In this document: positions 9,151-18,139 of the stretch, one piece after another
Layout: each line of letters starts with the position of its first letter
Position numbering within the stretch: position 1 is the first letter of the stretch
Assembly: GCA_001953115.1 (NCBI GenBank)
Contig: LSSL01000637.1
Span: forward strand, 1,879-20,200
Source of the DNA: Smittium mucronatum
Taxonomy: Eukaryota; Kickxellomycota; Harpellomycetes; Harpellales; Legeriomycetaceae
Reading direction: 5' to 3'
DNA: 18,322 nt
Position numbers and translations under genes: made by a program
Notes under the pieces: model-generated
Seen by the model: only the letters and a program-made list of their open reading frames with translations
Databases searched by the model: none
What the model was told of the DNA's origin: nothing

Positions 9151-11829
9151 CCATGCATACGCAACAGTTTTTGAGGTTTATATTTTAAAAAAACCAATTA
9201 AAATTTCATGATTTAATATAAATTTTTTTAAAATTATTCTCTCATAGAAAACACCTACTTTAAATTTAAATTTCCATAATCAAAATTGGATTCGGTTACA
9301 TTTTCATTTTTTAATGATATCTAAATTTAGCTTGACTTAAGAATTCTCTTCGTTTTAATTTTTAAATAAATGCGGTTATTAGATTTTTTATACTCAAAGT
9401 CTTCATTTAATGTAAAATAATTATATTAAAAGTAAAATTTATATATTTTAGCTATCTAAAAAGCTACCTAAAGATTAAAATAAAATATTTAAGAACATTT
9501 CTACATAAAGATATTTCAAATATTATTAGTTTTGAATTTAAATACCGAATTTAATAAAAAATAATGCCAATTTCTTTCAATAAATTTATATCATTTGATA
9601 ATGTATATTACATTTGATATAAGAATTTACATATATGCTTGCAATTAATAAATATTTTTTCTAAAATAAGAAATTTTTCATGAAAAAATTTAGTTGGCGA
9701 TTATATTATGAAAATTCAATTATTGAATTGTTTTCAAATGTATTTTTTTGATAAAAGAGCTAGAGCGATAAATATACCGATTTTGTAAAGAATCAATACT
9801 TCTGATTTGGAGTTTCATGAAATCCAACTTAACTGATAGAGTTTATTCATCTATTAATCGAAAAGGTTATCATTGAATTTTTTCTGTTATTTTATTTTTA
9901 TTTTTTAAAGTAAAGTTAATTCATAAATTCTCTGGAGTTTTTATTAACTGTAAAAAGAAAAATAATATCTAAATACTTATGAAAAATCTAAAATAATTTT
10001 TTATTGAATTTATATTGTTAAAATTGGAGTTAATTATTTATTCTCACGTCTGAAGCCATGATTTTTTTATAAATATTCTTTTTCTGCATCTCTCTCTCTC
10101 TCTCTCTCTCTTTTATCCGAAGAAAGATAAAATTTCTATTGTATTTATTTTTTGTGTGTATTATAAATGTGAACATAATTTCTACATTTCAGAAGTCCAA
10201 AAGTTTAGCAGTTTATATACACATAGCTATGTATCCTTCTTATCTTAAAAATATATAATGAATACTTAAAGACATCTTTCATCACATTTAGACTAAAATT
10301 AGATTATATTTTGGTTATTTTTAATAAATATCTATTAAAAAAATCACCTAGAGATTCACGAACTAAGTATACATCAAATGATAAACTTATTAATTTGTAA
10401 TCTAAAATATCCCTTTTTTTTCTTAAATGTTTTTTTACAATTAATATTCCATTAGTTTTGAGAGCAGAGGCTTTCTGATTCGGATTCTGTTACAGTTAAA
10501 TACTAATTAATTTATTTATCTAAAAAATCTTCTATTATGAATACTTATCCTTCATGGTGCTACTAAATATATTCAATGAGTTATTTGTAGGTTTAGAAAA
10601 TATATTAGAGCTATAGTTCCGGCTAGGATAAATAATGGGATATAGTATGTTTAATTTATGTAAATAAACCATCAAATTTTTATATATGCGGCCGTGAAAA
10701 ACCAAAAATTCTCTTATTTTATTCAAAAAATTTCTGATATATCATAATTTAAATACAGTATTTATTCTTTTTAATTTAAAACTTAGATGAATATTTATCG
10801 TGGTCTAATACTTGTGTGATTTTTTTGAAAAAGTCATAAATTATTTTTCCTCTTTTCATACATCATATATTTTTTCATTTTTGCTATTTATTCTTCTAAA
10901 TCTACCACTAGTTATTGGAATTAAATTTGAAGTTTTTTTTTCCGATTAGCTATTTAGCGTATTGAAAACCAAAATATAAGATTCATAATAATATTTGAGA
11001 GTCATTTTTATATTTACAGAATTTAATATTTAATATAAATCAGTAAAATAATAAATATAAACTGATATTTTCCTTATATCAAACTGAATATAGAGTCAAT
11101 ATGAAAATTTAATTACCTAGAAAATGCTTCTATTAGCTTTTTCGATGTCATAGTAAACACGGAAATGTTTATTTTTTTATAATTTTAAAAATCATTATGT
11201 CATATATAATTTTTTCCGTAACATAATTCCGAAGCACTACTCGAAAATTTCGGAAGTGATAAAAAATTTTTGACCAATTTTATTTTTTACTTAATAATTG
11301 CGGAATATATTTTATTTAAATAATAATTTTCACTAAGTGATTCCAATTAATTTTTAACTAATTTTAGATTTTAAACTAAATAAAATTTGAAGACATAATA
11401 TCTATCTGAAGTAGGAACTGAGTCGAAGGATATACAGAATGAACGAGTTTTTTAAAGACTTAGATACCAAAATAATTTCCTATTTCATTATTTAATTTCT
11501 CTCCACTTTATTTTTTTTAAAATTTCTACTAGTTTAAACATTATACTTAAATTTACTCTTATTTTTAATTAAGAAGCCCTCAATTTTTTATAATCCAGCT
11601 ATAAACAGAATTATTGAAAGGTTGAAATATTTTTAATGGGTATATAATATCTAAAAAGACAATTTCTGGCTTAAAATATTGAAAATGATATTGGGATTTA
11701 TTGGAATAAAAGGAGCTATATTGCCTTTCGGTTTGATTTTTTTTTTTAAGAAACTTAAAATCTTTGCTTACATTTTTATTCATTTTTATTGTAAAATTCT
11801 GTTTATTTTATGAAATAGCATTAAACATA
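9151..11829. other. AT-rich DNA, no supported gene
   Basis: About 2.7 kb of low-complexity sequence. ORFs of 63 codons (10535-10726, minus) and 67 codons (11580-11783, minus) have biased composition and no motif; I treat them as chance. The only clear structure is a (TC)11 tract near 10.1 kb. Confidence 0.55.
10089..10111. repeat. (TC)11 microsatellite
   Basis: Eleven perfect TC units plus a T form the only long non-A/T dinucleotide array in the window. On the complementary strand it is a GA purine tract. Confidence 0.97.
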
Positions 11830-11887
11830 AACCTTTTCAGGGCTGTATTTGAAAAAAGTAACACCGATTTCGAAAAAAAGTAAAATA
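11830..11887 (+). repeat. Left terminal inverted repeat of the Tc1/IS630-type element
   Basis: It aligns to 13610-13666 in reverse complement. ACCTTTTCAGG is identical, followed by an A-rich stretch with TAACAC and then GAAAAAAAGTAAAATA, identical on both sides. Overall identity is roughly 80 percent with a one-base gap, by eye. Weaker similarity seems to continue inward through further A-tract/GTAA repeats. Confidence 0.8.
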
Positions 11888-11926
11888 TCATCGGATAAAA
11901 GTCAAATAAATCACAAAAAAAGTAAA
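11852..11926 (+). promoter_or_regulatory. Phased A-tract/GTAA iterons, left end (putative transposase-binding sites)
   Basis: Four units of A(4-7)GT(A/C)A have their G at 11858, 11880, 11901 and 11922, giving spacings of 22, 21 and 21 bp, about two helical turns. Tc1-like elements are known with repeated transposase-binding sites inside their terminal repeats (the IR/DR type). Evenly phased A-tracts also bend DNA. The binding role is inferred; spacing and motif are visible directly. Confidence 0.6.
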
Positions 11927-12049
11927 TGAAATTTTATAAGGTGAAACTGAGCATCGTAAAATTGTTAAATCAGACAACGAACGGAATTTGAAATAGTTCT
12001 ATCACGTCTAATAAAAACGAATTCTTGTTTCAATAAAATTTCGTGACAT

Positions 12050-12927
12050 TTATTGAGTTGCTACTGAATATGAGAAATTAATCGTCTTCTCTATGATTCC
12101 GATAATCCACTTGACTTGTGTACATTCTCCATTAGGTTCACCGTCATTAATTTTTCTGACATTATCAGAATTATTTTTCTTATAATAGATTTCATTAAAA
12201 TCCGCTATTTTTCTATTGGAATAAGCATAGGATAATAGGGGCTTAGATAAATCAGCTCTACCCCTTCAAAAACGGAAATTTTATTCCGAATAACATTGTA
12301 GAAATTTGAATTATCGGAAATAATAAAGATATTTGACGATGATAAACCAAGTCTAATAACGCAATCTACAATTTCTTAAATCTATTATCAAAATAAATCA
12401 TTCTATAGCTATTTTTTTTGTTTTTAAAAGAAAAAATACAAAGATTGAAATCCCAGCTATCATATGTAAATTTGGTCCAATGATTTTTGGGATTTTAACA
12501 CAAACCTTTGAACTTTTTTCGTTATTCTCCTAGATCTCGATAAAAATATATTTAATTTCCAATTATCATTAAAGATGAAGAAATTTAATATTACTGGAAT
12601 ACTGGATAAGCTTTTTTATGTTATTTTTACACTTGAATTTAGTTTAAAAAGAGTCAACTTATTATGGCTTCATATGCGCTCCTTTAAATGTAATTTTTTT
12701 AATTTAATCTTCTTGCTGATTTTCTGCTGCGAGAAAAGAAAATCGAATCTCTCATTTAAAAAATCTTATAACACTTTGAGTTTGTAAAGCAGATTTCCTT
12801 GAATTTTTTTGATCAAAAATTCTGAATGATTTTCAAATATCTTTGCAGCACCTAGCATATTTCCACCCCCATTTTTTTGGTTGATAGATCCAGATTTTAT
12901 CCAACCATATGCAATATAATTTCTTAT
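12050..12927 (-). pseudogene. Tc1/mariner-IS630 family transposase relic with DDE triad
   Basis: Such transposases cut and paste their element at TA sites. Reading leftward from 12927: YGWIKSGSINQKNGGG and EFLIKKIQGNLLYKLKVL fit the second HTH (G-S-x-x-x-K-x-G-G-G, then E-F-L...I...N-P...L-x-E-L). QQKISKKIKLKKL fits its recognition helix. IFNDNWKLNIFLSRSRR aligns with the IFIDExxFNxxxSRSRG block; catalytic Asp 1 is at 12565-12567. After a frameshift, IPKIIGPNLHMIAGIS fits the G-x-x-x-T-x-I-A-A-I-S strand. IISDNSNF holds Asp 2 (12313-12315), and LIYLSPYYPMLIPIEK holds the Glu (12211-12213), with 33 residues between them. A second shift leads to IADFNEIYYKKN and a stop at 12050-12052. About 290 codons is near full length, but several stops and two or more frameshifts make it dead. 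The N-terminal first HTH is not clear. Confidence 0.85.
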
Positions 12928-13530
12928 TTATGAGAAATTATTAAAATTTAGTATTCAGATCCGCTTTCAGCTGATTTTAAATCAGCATATCTAACAATAA
13001 TGGGATATTTTTTTCAACAAACACTTATTTTTTCATATAAAAAATTATTAATTCCAGATAAATCCATATTTGATTTAAGCTAAATAGGTTAAAAAAGCAT
13101 ACAGAATGATTTAAAACAAGGATAAAAAAATCTGGGGTTATTTAAATTTTTGAAGCAGTATTTGGATACTAATTCTTTTGAAAAGGAAAAAAAACTATGA
13201 TGTTTCCTTTCAATATTTATATTATTTCCCAAAGAAAAAAAAATTAAACCGAAAATTCTGACACAATTAATAAAAGTCAATTGGAAGATTTTAACATCAT
13301 AAAATTGATAATATGTTTAAAGTGGTGTAATTTAATCTTTTAAAATTTCAAAAATATTATAAAAAAGTATCTTAAAAAAAATATGAGTTATTTTAAAGAT
13401 ATGAAAAAAAAATATCTGGAAAACACTATAAATATTTAATAAATACAGAAAAAAATAGTCAGAATGCTGTAATTGAATTAAATTAAATAAGCAGCGTTTA
13501 GTACTCCTGTTTTCCTTCCAAAATTAGACT

Positions 13531-13640
13531 TACTTTTTTTATAGTTCATTGGAATTTTATCCAATACATTCTTACTTTTTGCAAAATCAATTTTACTAAA
13601 TTCTTATAGTATTTTACTTTTTTTCAAAATTTGTGTTATT
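13531..13640 (-). promoter_or_regulatory. Phased A-tract/GTAA iterons, right end (putative transposase-binding sites)
   Basis: In mirror orientation the motif A(2-7)GTAA has its G at 13617, 13596, 13575 and 13533. These positions are 21, 21 and 42 bp apart, with a degenerate unit expected at 13554, and an outer unit that lost its G lies at about 13638. The same period and orientation toward the end as at the left terminus argue against a chance poly-A effect. Confidence 0.6.
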
Positions 13641-13666
13641 TTTTAAAATTTGGTCCTGAAAAGGTG
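13610..13666 (-). repeat. Right terminal inverted repeat of the Tc1/IS630-type element
   Basis: This is the reverse-complement partner of 11830-11887. The outermost repeat unit has lost one G (TTATTTTTT where TTACTTTTT is expected). The element's outer base differs (C here, A at the left end), next to the flanking TA. Confidence 0.8.
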
Positions 13667-13668
13667 TA

Positions 13669-15795
13669 TTTTGAATACGTTTTAAGATTCTTTATTTAAA
13701 TTATTATTTGAAAATTACCGACATGAAATATCTTTTATTTATCTTGATTCTTATATTTTGAAAAAACTAACAACGCACCTAACACTTTATTTCACTTAAA
13801 AATCACGAGAGGAATGGTTTTCATTTAATAAAAAAAAAAGCATGAGTTTTAATAAGAATTGATATTATAGTTTGGATATTTATCAAAAGTATTGTGAAGA
13901 AAAAAAGTTTATGAAAAAAAAAACAGGTTGCGTTTAATTTTTAAACTTTTGAAATAAATAAATTTGTTAAAATAACAAAATAAAAAAGAGGGATCCAAAT
14001 TCACACATTGTATAAAATTGCTACTAAAATATTCAAGAAAAATTAATCACAAAATTACACACATTCATATGTACCTAAAAAAAAATCTTAAGAAAATTTA
14101 GTAAAAAATTAAGTAAAAGAGTGCAAAGTAAGTAATTGATAAACGATTTTGATCTTTTTAAACAAAAAATATAAAAATTCGTTCAAATAACTATTTTATT
14201 TATACTCAATTTTTTAAAATATATATATATATATATAATAAGAGATTAGAAAAAATGAATTCATATTTTTTTAGTAAAAGCAAATTTTTATGTATTAAAG
14301 CGCTTTAATTACCCTTAAAAAAGATAATATTATTTAAACGAAAGGTAAAAAATAAAATAAAATTACTAGCTAATCGAAAGAGTAAATTTATCTAAAAAAA
14401 AATTAAAATTTTTCGATTAAGATTAAGCTATTTAGAGTATTTTTTTCTTTGAAAAATAGATAATCAGCTTTTTTTTAATAAATAGAATAAAAATACGAAA
14501 TATTGAATATCTTCAGCAAAACTGTAATATTTGTGATAAAAACAGCCTATTTTAATAATGGAGACTCTTTTTAAGACCAAAAATTTTCCCCATCTATCAA
14601 TTGATTAATGGAGATATGAATAATCTTCGAGATAATAAAAATTGAAAACTATTCTATTATAATAAAATTTCTACATTTTTCCGATGTAAAATTTCTTTTT
14701 TAATTCCAACTCCGGATTTCCCAATAAAAATATATATATATTAGTTCTATATTTCAAAATTTTCAAAATTGTAAATAATTAAGGTTAAATAGTAAATTTA
14801 GGCTATATTGGTTTCCTTCGATTGTTTTTAGCTAATTCCGCTGAATTGAGATAAATTCGGTTATTTTAATTGGTTTTTGATTAATAAAAAGATTAACCGA
14901 TATAACATCCAATTATTTGAGAAATTCCGAATATTTTTTTTTTCAAACAAGTAGCCCAGATTTATAATTTTTTCTAACTTTATTAGTTTTGAAAAAAAAT
15001 TATTTGTTACCAAATTCTTAATAGAGTTATTATTTGGAGAATCAGGAGTTATAAAAGTTAAATATAATTGATGGGCATTAAACTAAAATAAATTAATAAA
15101 AAAAACCCTATCTTCTTTTTGTATATCTAAATCAAAATATTAATATATGATAATAAAATGGAGATCAAGAAAAAAAAATCATAAGTCTTTAATTATAATT
15201 TGGTATCATTAGTTCAGAAATTTCTTTTCTTTTCTTTTTTAAGTTTTGAATTTTTTATTTTTCTTTTGATTCCGACTGTTTATGAAAAATAATAATAGTA
15301 AGTCTTACAAAAATTTAATGGTTTGAATATTATATTATTCTAGCTATTATTTTAATTTTTAAAATATATAAAATTTCGTAGAATTAGAATATATGATGGT
15401 TTCAGAAAATTTTCAAATAGCAAAAAATAATAATTTTAATCTAAATGTAGTATTACATCTTATTATTTATTTAATTTTGGGAAAAAATAGGGGTTATGAT
15501 AAATTTTAGCTAAACAAAATTTCACACTAGATATTCTTTTTCAATGTTTTATTGGGATATCATATTTTTGTAATCGATTTTTTTCAATTTCCCGGAAAAA
15601 GAATATTCAATAAACCTGCTCTCTGCTGAGATGCAAGATTAATCTGAATTCGGTGTTATCACAGATAAAAAAAAGATAAATTCAAAATTATAATTATAAA
15701 AATATCAATACATTTAAATTTACTTTCATAGTTATTAAATACTCACAAATTATAAGTAATATATTATATAATTTTATAAATATGGCCGAAACATT
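13669..15795. other. AT-rich DNA, no supported gene
   Basis: Both strands are stop-rich with A/T homopolymers. I see no transposase motif, RNA gene or repeat array other than an (AT)n tract at 14219-14237. Confidence 0.55.
14219..14237. repeat. (AT)9 microsatellite
   Basis: Nineteen bases of alternating AT in otherwise featureless AT-rich DNA. Confidence 0.95.
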
Positions 15796-15900
15796 TTAAT
15801 TATTTTTCCAATTTATCATCCAATTTAGATTTTGCCCATAACCATACCAATCCTCATCCTCATACTCATCCATATTTTTTAAGCAATTATTAAATAGGTT
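15796..15900 (-). pseudogene. Short acidic coding remnant
   Basis: A 35-codon open frame contains an ATG at 15871-15873 followed by DEYEDEDWYGYGQNLNW, strikingly acidic and Trp/Tyr-rich compared with random translations here. It is the leftmost of a series of minus-strand remnants running to 18.04 kb and may be part of the same dead gene. The DNA is a short run of GAT/GAG triplets, so it could also be simple-sequence expansion. Confidence 0.3.
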
Positions 15901-16030
15901 TTACATAAATTTTTTACATTTAATAATAGTATAAATTCAGTATCTTTCGATGCGTATAAACAAATAATAGAGGATAAAATAGACATCAATGTGATTTAAA
16001 AATATTCTTTTGATAATTCAGAGTTTCTAA

Positions 16031-16219
16031 TTATTTTCTCGGGCAGCCGAGGCTAGCTTTTTTCAATATTAGTTTAGTTTCAAATACATCAGTAAAATTA
16101 TGCTCGATTACAAAACAATAAATGTGTATGTACTTTTTTCTTTTCGAAAATCCGCCACATTTAAAATTTATGTCCTTCCGATCTTTTATAGTCTGTCCGA
16201 AAAATAAGATGGTGTTTTC
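16031..16219 (-). pseudogene. Basic Cys-containing remnant, possible zinc-finger-like segment
   Basis: Sixty-two codons lie between stops with no ATG. It includes TIKDRKDINFKCGGFSKRKK, then VIEHNFTDVFETKL, then KKASLGCPRK. A Cys near the start of a basic stretch and a later K-x-S-x-G-C-P-x-K recall the FAR1/WRKY-GCM1-like DNA-binding segment found at the N-terminus of many MULE transposases and relatives. The His-x-His half that would complete the zinc site is not visible; a stop follows directly. I rate the family link as weak; that it once coded is more likely than not. Confidence 0.35.
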
Positions 16220-16473
16220 TTATAAGAAAGAATTAAATTCTTCGAAAAATTCAAAGATCATTTGAAATATTTTCTGACGAATTTCAAAAATATCCCAATC
16301 AGAAACCTTTATATTTCAAGATCTATTTAAATCTTATCGTGAATAGGTGTGTATGAATTTTTTTTTTAGTTCGACTCTTTCGATAGTATTATTTCATTGT
16401 ACTTCATTTTTCTGAAATTCGGTTTATAGAATAAAATTGATTCATCCATTATTTTTATCGAAAACTTGATTAT

Positions 16474-16800
16474 TTAAATAAAGTCCAAGCCTATACACTC
16501 AGAATTTTTATTTTTCACAGCTATATCGAATATTTCTAGTGAATTATTAGTTGATTGGAGAATTTTATCGAATCTCTCTTACCAATTAAATTTTATAACG
16601 AAGTAGTTATCATCAATTTTTTTATACCTTGGTTAAGAATGGGATAAGTTCCCAATTTTTCAAGAAATAGAAGTATCTCCATTATAAATAGAACTTCATT
16701 TAGCATGAGCTGTATGTATTAAATATCCTTGTGTAATAGTTGTTTGTAAGTTCTATTCTTTATTTAAGGCATATCTTTAATATTTTTTGAAGCATGAAAC
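16474..16800 (-). pseudogene. Coding remnant of unknown family
   Basis: One minus-strand frame of 109 codons is broken by about seven stops but otherwise reads as protein: TTITQGYLIHTAHAK, SSIYNGDTSIS, KIDDNYFVIKFNW, ERFDKILQSTNNSLEIFDIA, VKNKNSECIGLDFI. The upstream 120 bases continue in another frame (NGFVTNGFNYKLNSYESDIE, SSSLEKTSVNKERKNCVFHA). The mix of Asp, Thr, Ser and Gly is unlike translation of A/T runs. No known motif recognised. Confidence 0.45.
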
Positions 16801-16933
16801 ACACAGTTTTTTCTTTCCTTATTTACCGAAGTTTTTTCTAATGAAGAAGATATCTATATTTCTATATCGGATTCATAGCTGTTTAATTTATAATTAAATC
16901 CATTTGTAACAAATCCATTTTTTAAAGTATTAA

Positions 16934-16957
16934 TAATCCATAATCCATAATCCATAA
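16934..16957. repeat. Three tandem TAATCCA units
   Basis: TAATCCA occurs three times without interruption, followed by TAA. It is a short local duplication between two of the coding remnants and not a telomere motif I know. Confidence 0.9.
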
Positions 16958-17011
16958 ATAATGTTCATTCCCGTCTTTAGACGCAATCTAAATAGATACG
17001 GGCAAAAATTA

Positions 17012-17218
17012 CTAGTTTATAGTCGATATAACATATATTATCACCGGATAACCCCCCTTTAAAAAATTGAATGTGGATTCAATGTACATTAATTGTGAAT
17101 TAGAATTTCTAATGACCGCTTCTTTGTAAGTTATTATGAGTTTTAGATCATTAATTTTTTCTATATTGCTGGCCACATAAGATGTGCCTTCCAAATCGGA
17201 ACTATCCCAATTAATAAA
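17012..17218 (-). pseudogene. Coding remnant of unknown family
   Basis: An open frame of 69 codons has no ATG near its start; TTG at 17194 is an alternative. It begins FINWDSSDLEGTSYVAS and continues NIEKINDLKLIITYKEAVIR, then QLMYIESTFNFLKGGYPVII. Balanced composition and length suggest a true former coding segment. It sits on the same strand as its neighbours at 16474-16800 and 17337-17630, in an order compatible with one decayed gene. Function unknown. Confidence 0.45.
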
Positions 17219-17336
17219 TATGTATTCGAAAAAATATCAAAAAGAAAAATATAAAGGAGATACCTAACATAATCCGAAAAACATTTTAAATGGATCAATG
17301 TATATTCCTTTAATTTTTTTTGTTCTTATTCTATCG

Positions 17337-17630
17337 TTATTCACAACTTAATATATCTTTTATATATATATACTTTAATACCATTATCTCCCTTATTTTC
17401 TCTATTAGATAAGATTTAATACTATGTTTAGATATATCCAATATCAAGTTCTTTTGACTTTGCGAATTATTTTCCCTGCAGTATTGAGTATTTTCACTGT
17501 TGCGATATGTTTTAACTATATCATCAAAATGTCTATCTGCTTCCAATCGGTTTCTGTATTCATTGGTGAACTTATTAAAACAGTAGAGAATGTGGAAAAA
17601 TATTATTTTTAATTTTTGGAAATATTCCAA
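17337..17630 (-). pseudogene. 97-codon ORF, likely part of a decayed gene
   Basis: This is the longest minus-strand ORF at this end. Residues 20-60 look most protein-like: NKFTNEYRNRLEADRHFDDI, VKTYRNSENTQYCRENNSQS. The tail reads SKHSIKSYLIEKIREIM. A separate overlapping frame at 17609-17698 (MRLKRRVKFESVDDIELTG, NTDSWNISKN) seems to be the upstream continuation before a frameshift, so the ATG at 17628-17630 need not be the true start. The plus-strand ORF at 17424-17612 is its shadow. No family recognised. Confidence 0.45.
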
Positions 17631-17698
17631 GAATCGGTATTTCCAGTTAATTCGATATCATCAACCGATTCAAACTTGACTCTTCTTTTTAATCTCAT
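17609..17698 (-). pseudogene. Upstream remnant overlapping the 97-codon ORF
   Basis: Twenty-nine codons open with ATG: basic MRLKRRVKFE, then acidic SVDDIELTGNTDSWNISKN, then TAA. The sequence is varied and AT-poor in amino-acid terms, suggesting a displaced piece of the same former protein, shifted in frame from 17337-17630. Confidence 0.35.
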
Positions 17699-17920
17699 CT
17701 AATTTGTGCCATCGCTCATTTTAGTGCTTTTTTTTATATATAACTAAATGTAATATATATAAAAATTTTATAAATTTTTTTTTAAGTTAGAAAAAATGAA
17801 CTAATACTCTATCATAGAGGTTTATTAATCAAAGTTTTCCATAATTTTTCATGAAAAACCTAAATCATTATCATTAAAGTTTTAGAATTGAGTTTGGCCA
17901 ATATAGAAACAATATATTAT

Positions 17921-18043
17921 TTATGATACGCGATTTAATTCTTCCTTTAGCACCATTGGGGAATCAATCATAGCCTTAAAATGGCCTAAAAAATTAGAAA
18001 AGAATCGCTTAAATAATTGAATGATATAATTAGATAAATTTGG
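17921..18043 (-). pseudogene. Coding remnant of unknown family (most upstream piece)
   Basis: A 40-codon open frame ends with LGHFKAMIDSPMVLKEELNR followed by V, S and stop. It is the most upstream protein-like piece on the minus strand before the GC-richer right edge. The GHFK...MID...LKEELNR pattern reads as a helical polar segment. It may be the N-terminal portion of the decayed gene seen further left. Not recognised. Confidence 0.35.
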
Positions 18044-18053
18044 TTATTAGTCG

Positions 18054-18131
18054 AAAATCGCTTAAAATAACCGAGTGTAGCTCAATTTAGTACAATTTGC
18101 TTAAAACAGTCGAGTAAAAATCAATGTAGTC
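18054..18131. repeat. Imperfect 39-bp tandem duplication
   Basis: Two adjacent 39-base units (18054-18092, 18093-18131) share the pattern AA..(C/T)GCTTAAAA.A..CGAGT....TCAAT.TAGT, about 70 percent identical by eye. A looser copy of the GCTTAAA part appears at about 18003. It may be a subterminal repeat of an element whose GC-richer end follows. Confidence 0.5.
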
Positions 18132-18139
18132 GAAATTTA

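Larger units (their letters stand above)
11830..13666 (-). mobile_element. Tc1/mariner-IS630-type transposon, 1.84 kb, decayed but structurally complete
   Basis: Both ends carry the same terminal sequence. The left reads AACCTTTTCAGGGCTG from 11830; the right, read on the minus strand, gives CACCTTTTCAGGACCA from 13666. Each is preceded by TA (11828-11829; 13667-13668), the target duplication typical of Tc1/mariner elements. Between them is a minus-strand transposase relic (12050-12927) with the family's HTH region and complete DDE triad. Length, TA flanks and single-gene layout all fit. The two ends have diverged noticeably, so this is an old insertion. Confidence 0.82.

Noticed and set aside
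10535..10726. 63-codon minus-strand ORF
   Set aside because: Tyr/Asn/Ser/Ile composition expected of AT-rich DNA, no motif, and no neighbouring remnants in other frames.
11580..11783. 67-codon minus-strand ORF just outside the Tc1/IS630 element
   Set aside because: It lies beyond the left TIR, contains no motif, and its lysine and phenylalanine runs come from homopolymers.
12575..12787. 70-codon plus-strand ORF
   Set aside because: It is antisense to the HTH and first catalytic region of the Tc1/IS630 transposase relic, which is well supported on the minus strand.
13089..13280. 63-codon minus-strand ORF inside the Tc1/IS630 element, upstream of the transposase
   Set aside because: I looked for the missing first HTH here and found no helix-turn-helix pattern. 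Composition is Phe/Ser/Asn-rich. Possibly former 5' non-coding sequence.
17424..17612. 62-codon plus-strand ORF with a hydrophobic look
   Set aside because: It lies entirely antisense to the 97-codon minus ORF, which is the more protein-like, polar reading.
18054..18131. CRISPR-like array
   Set aside because: Two diverged adjacent units without spacers, in eukaryote-like DNA.
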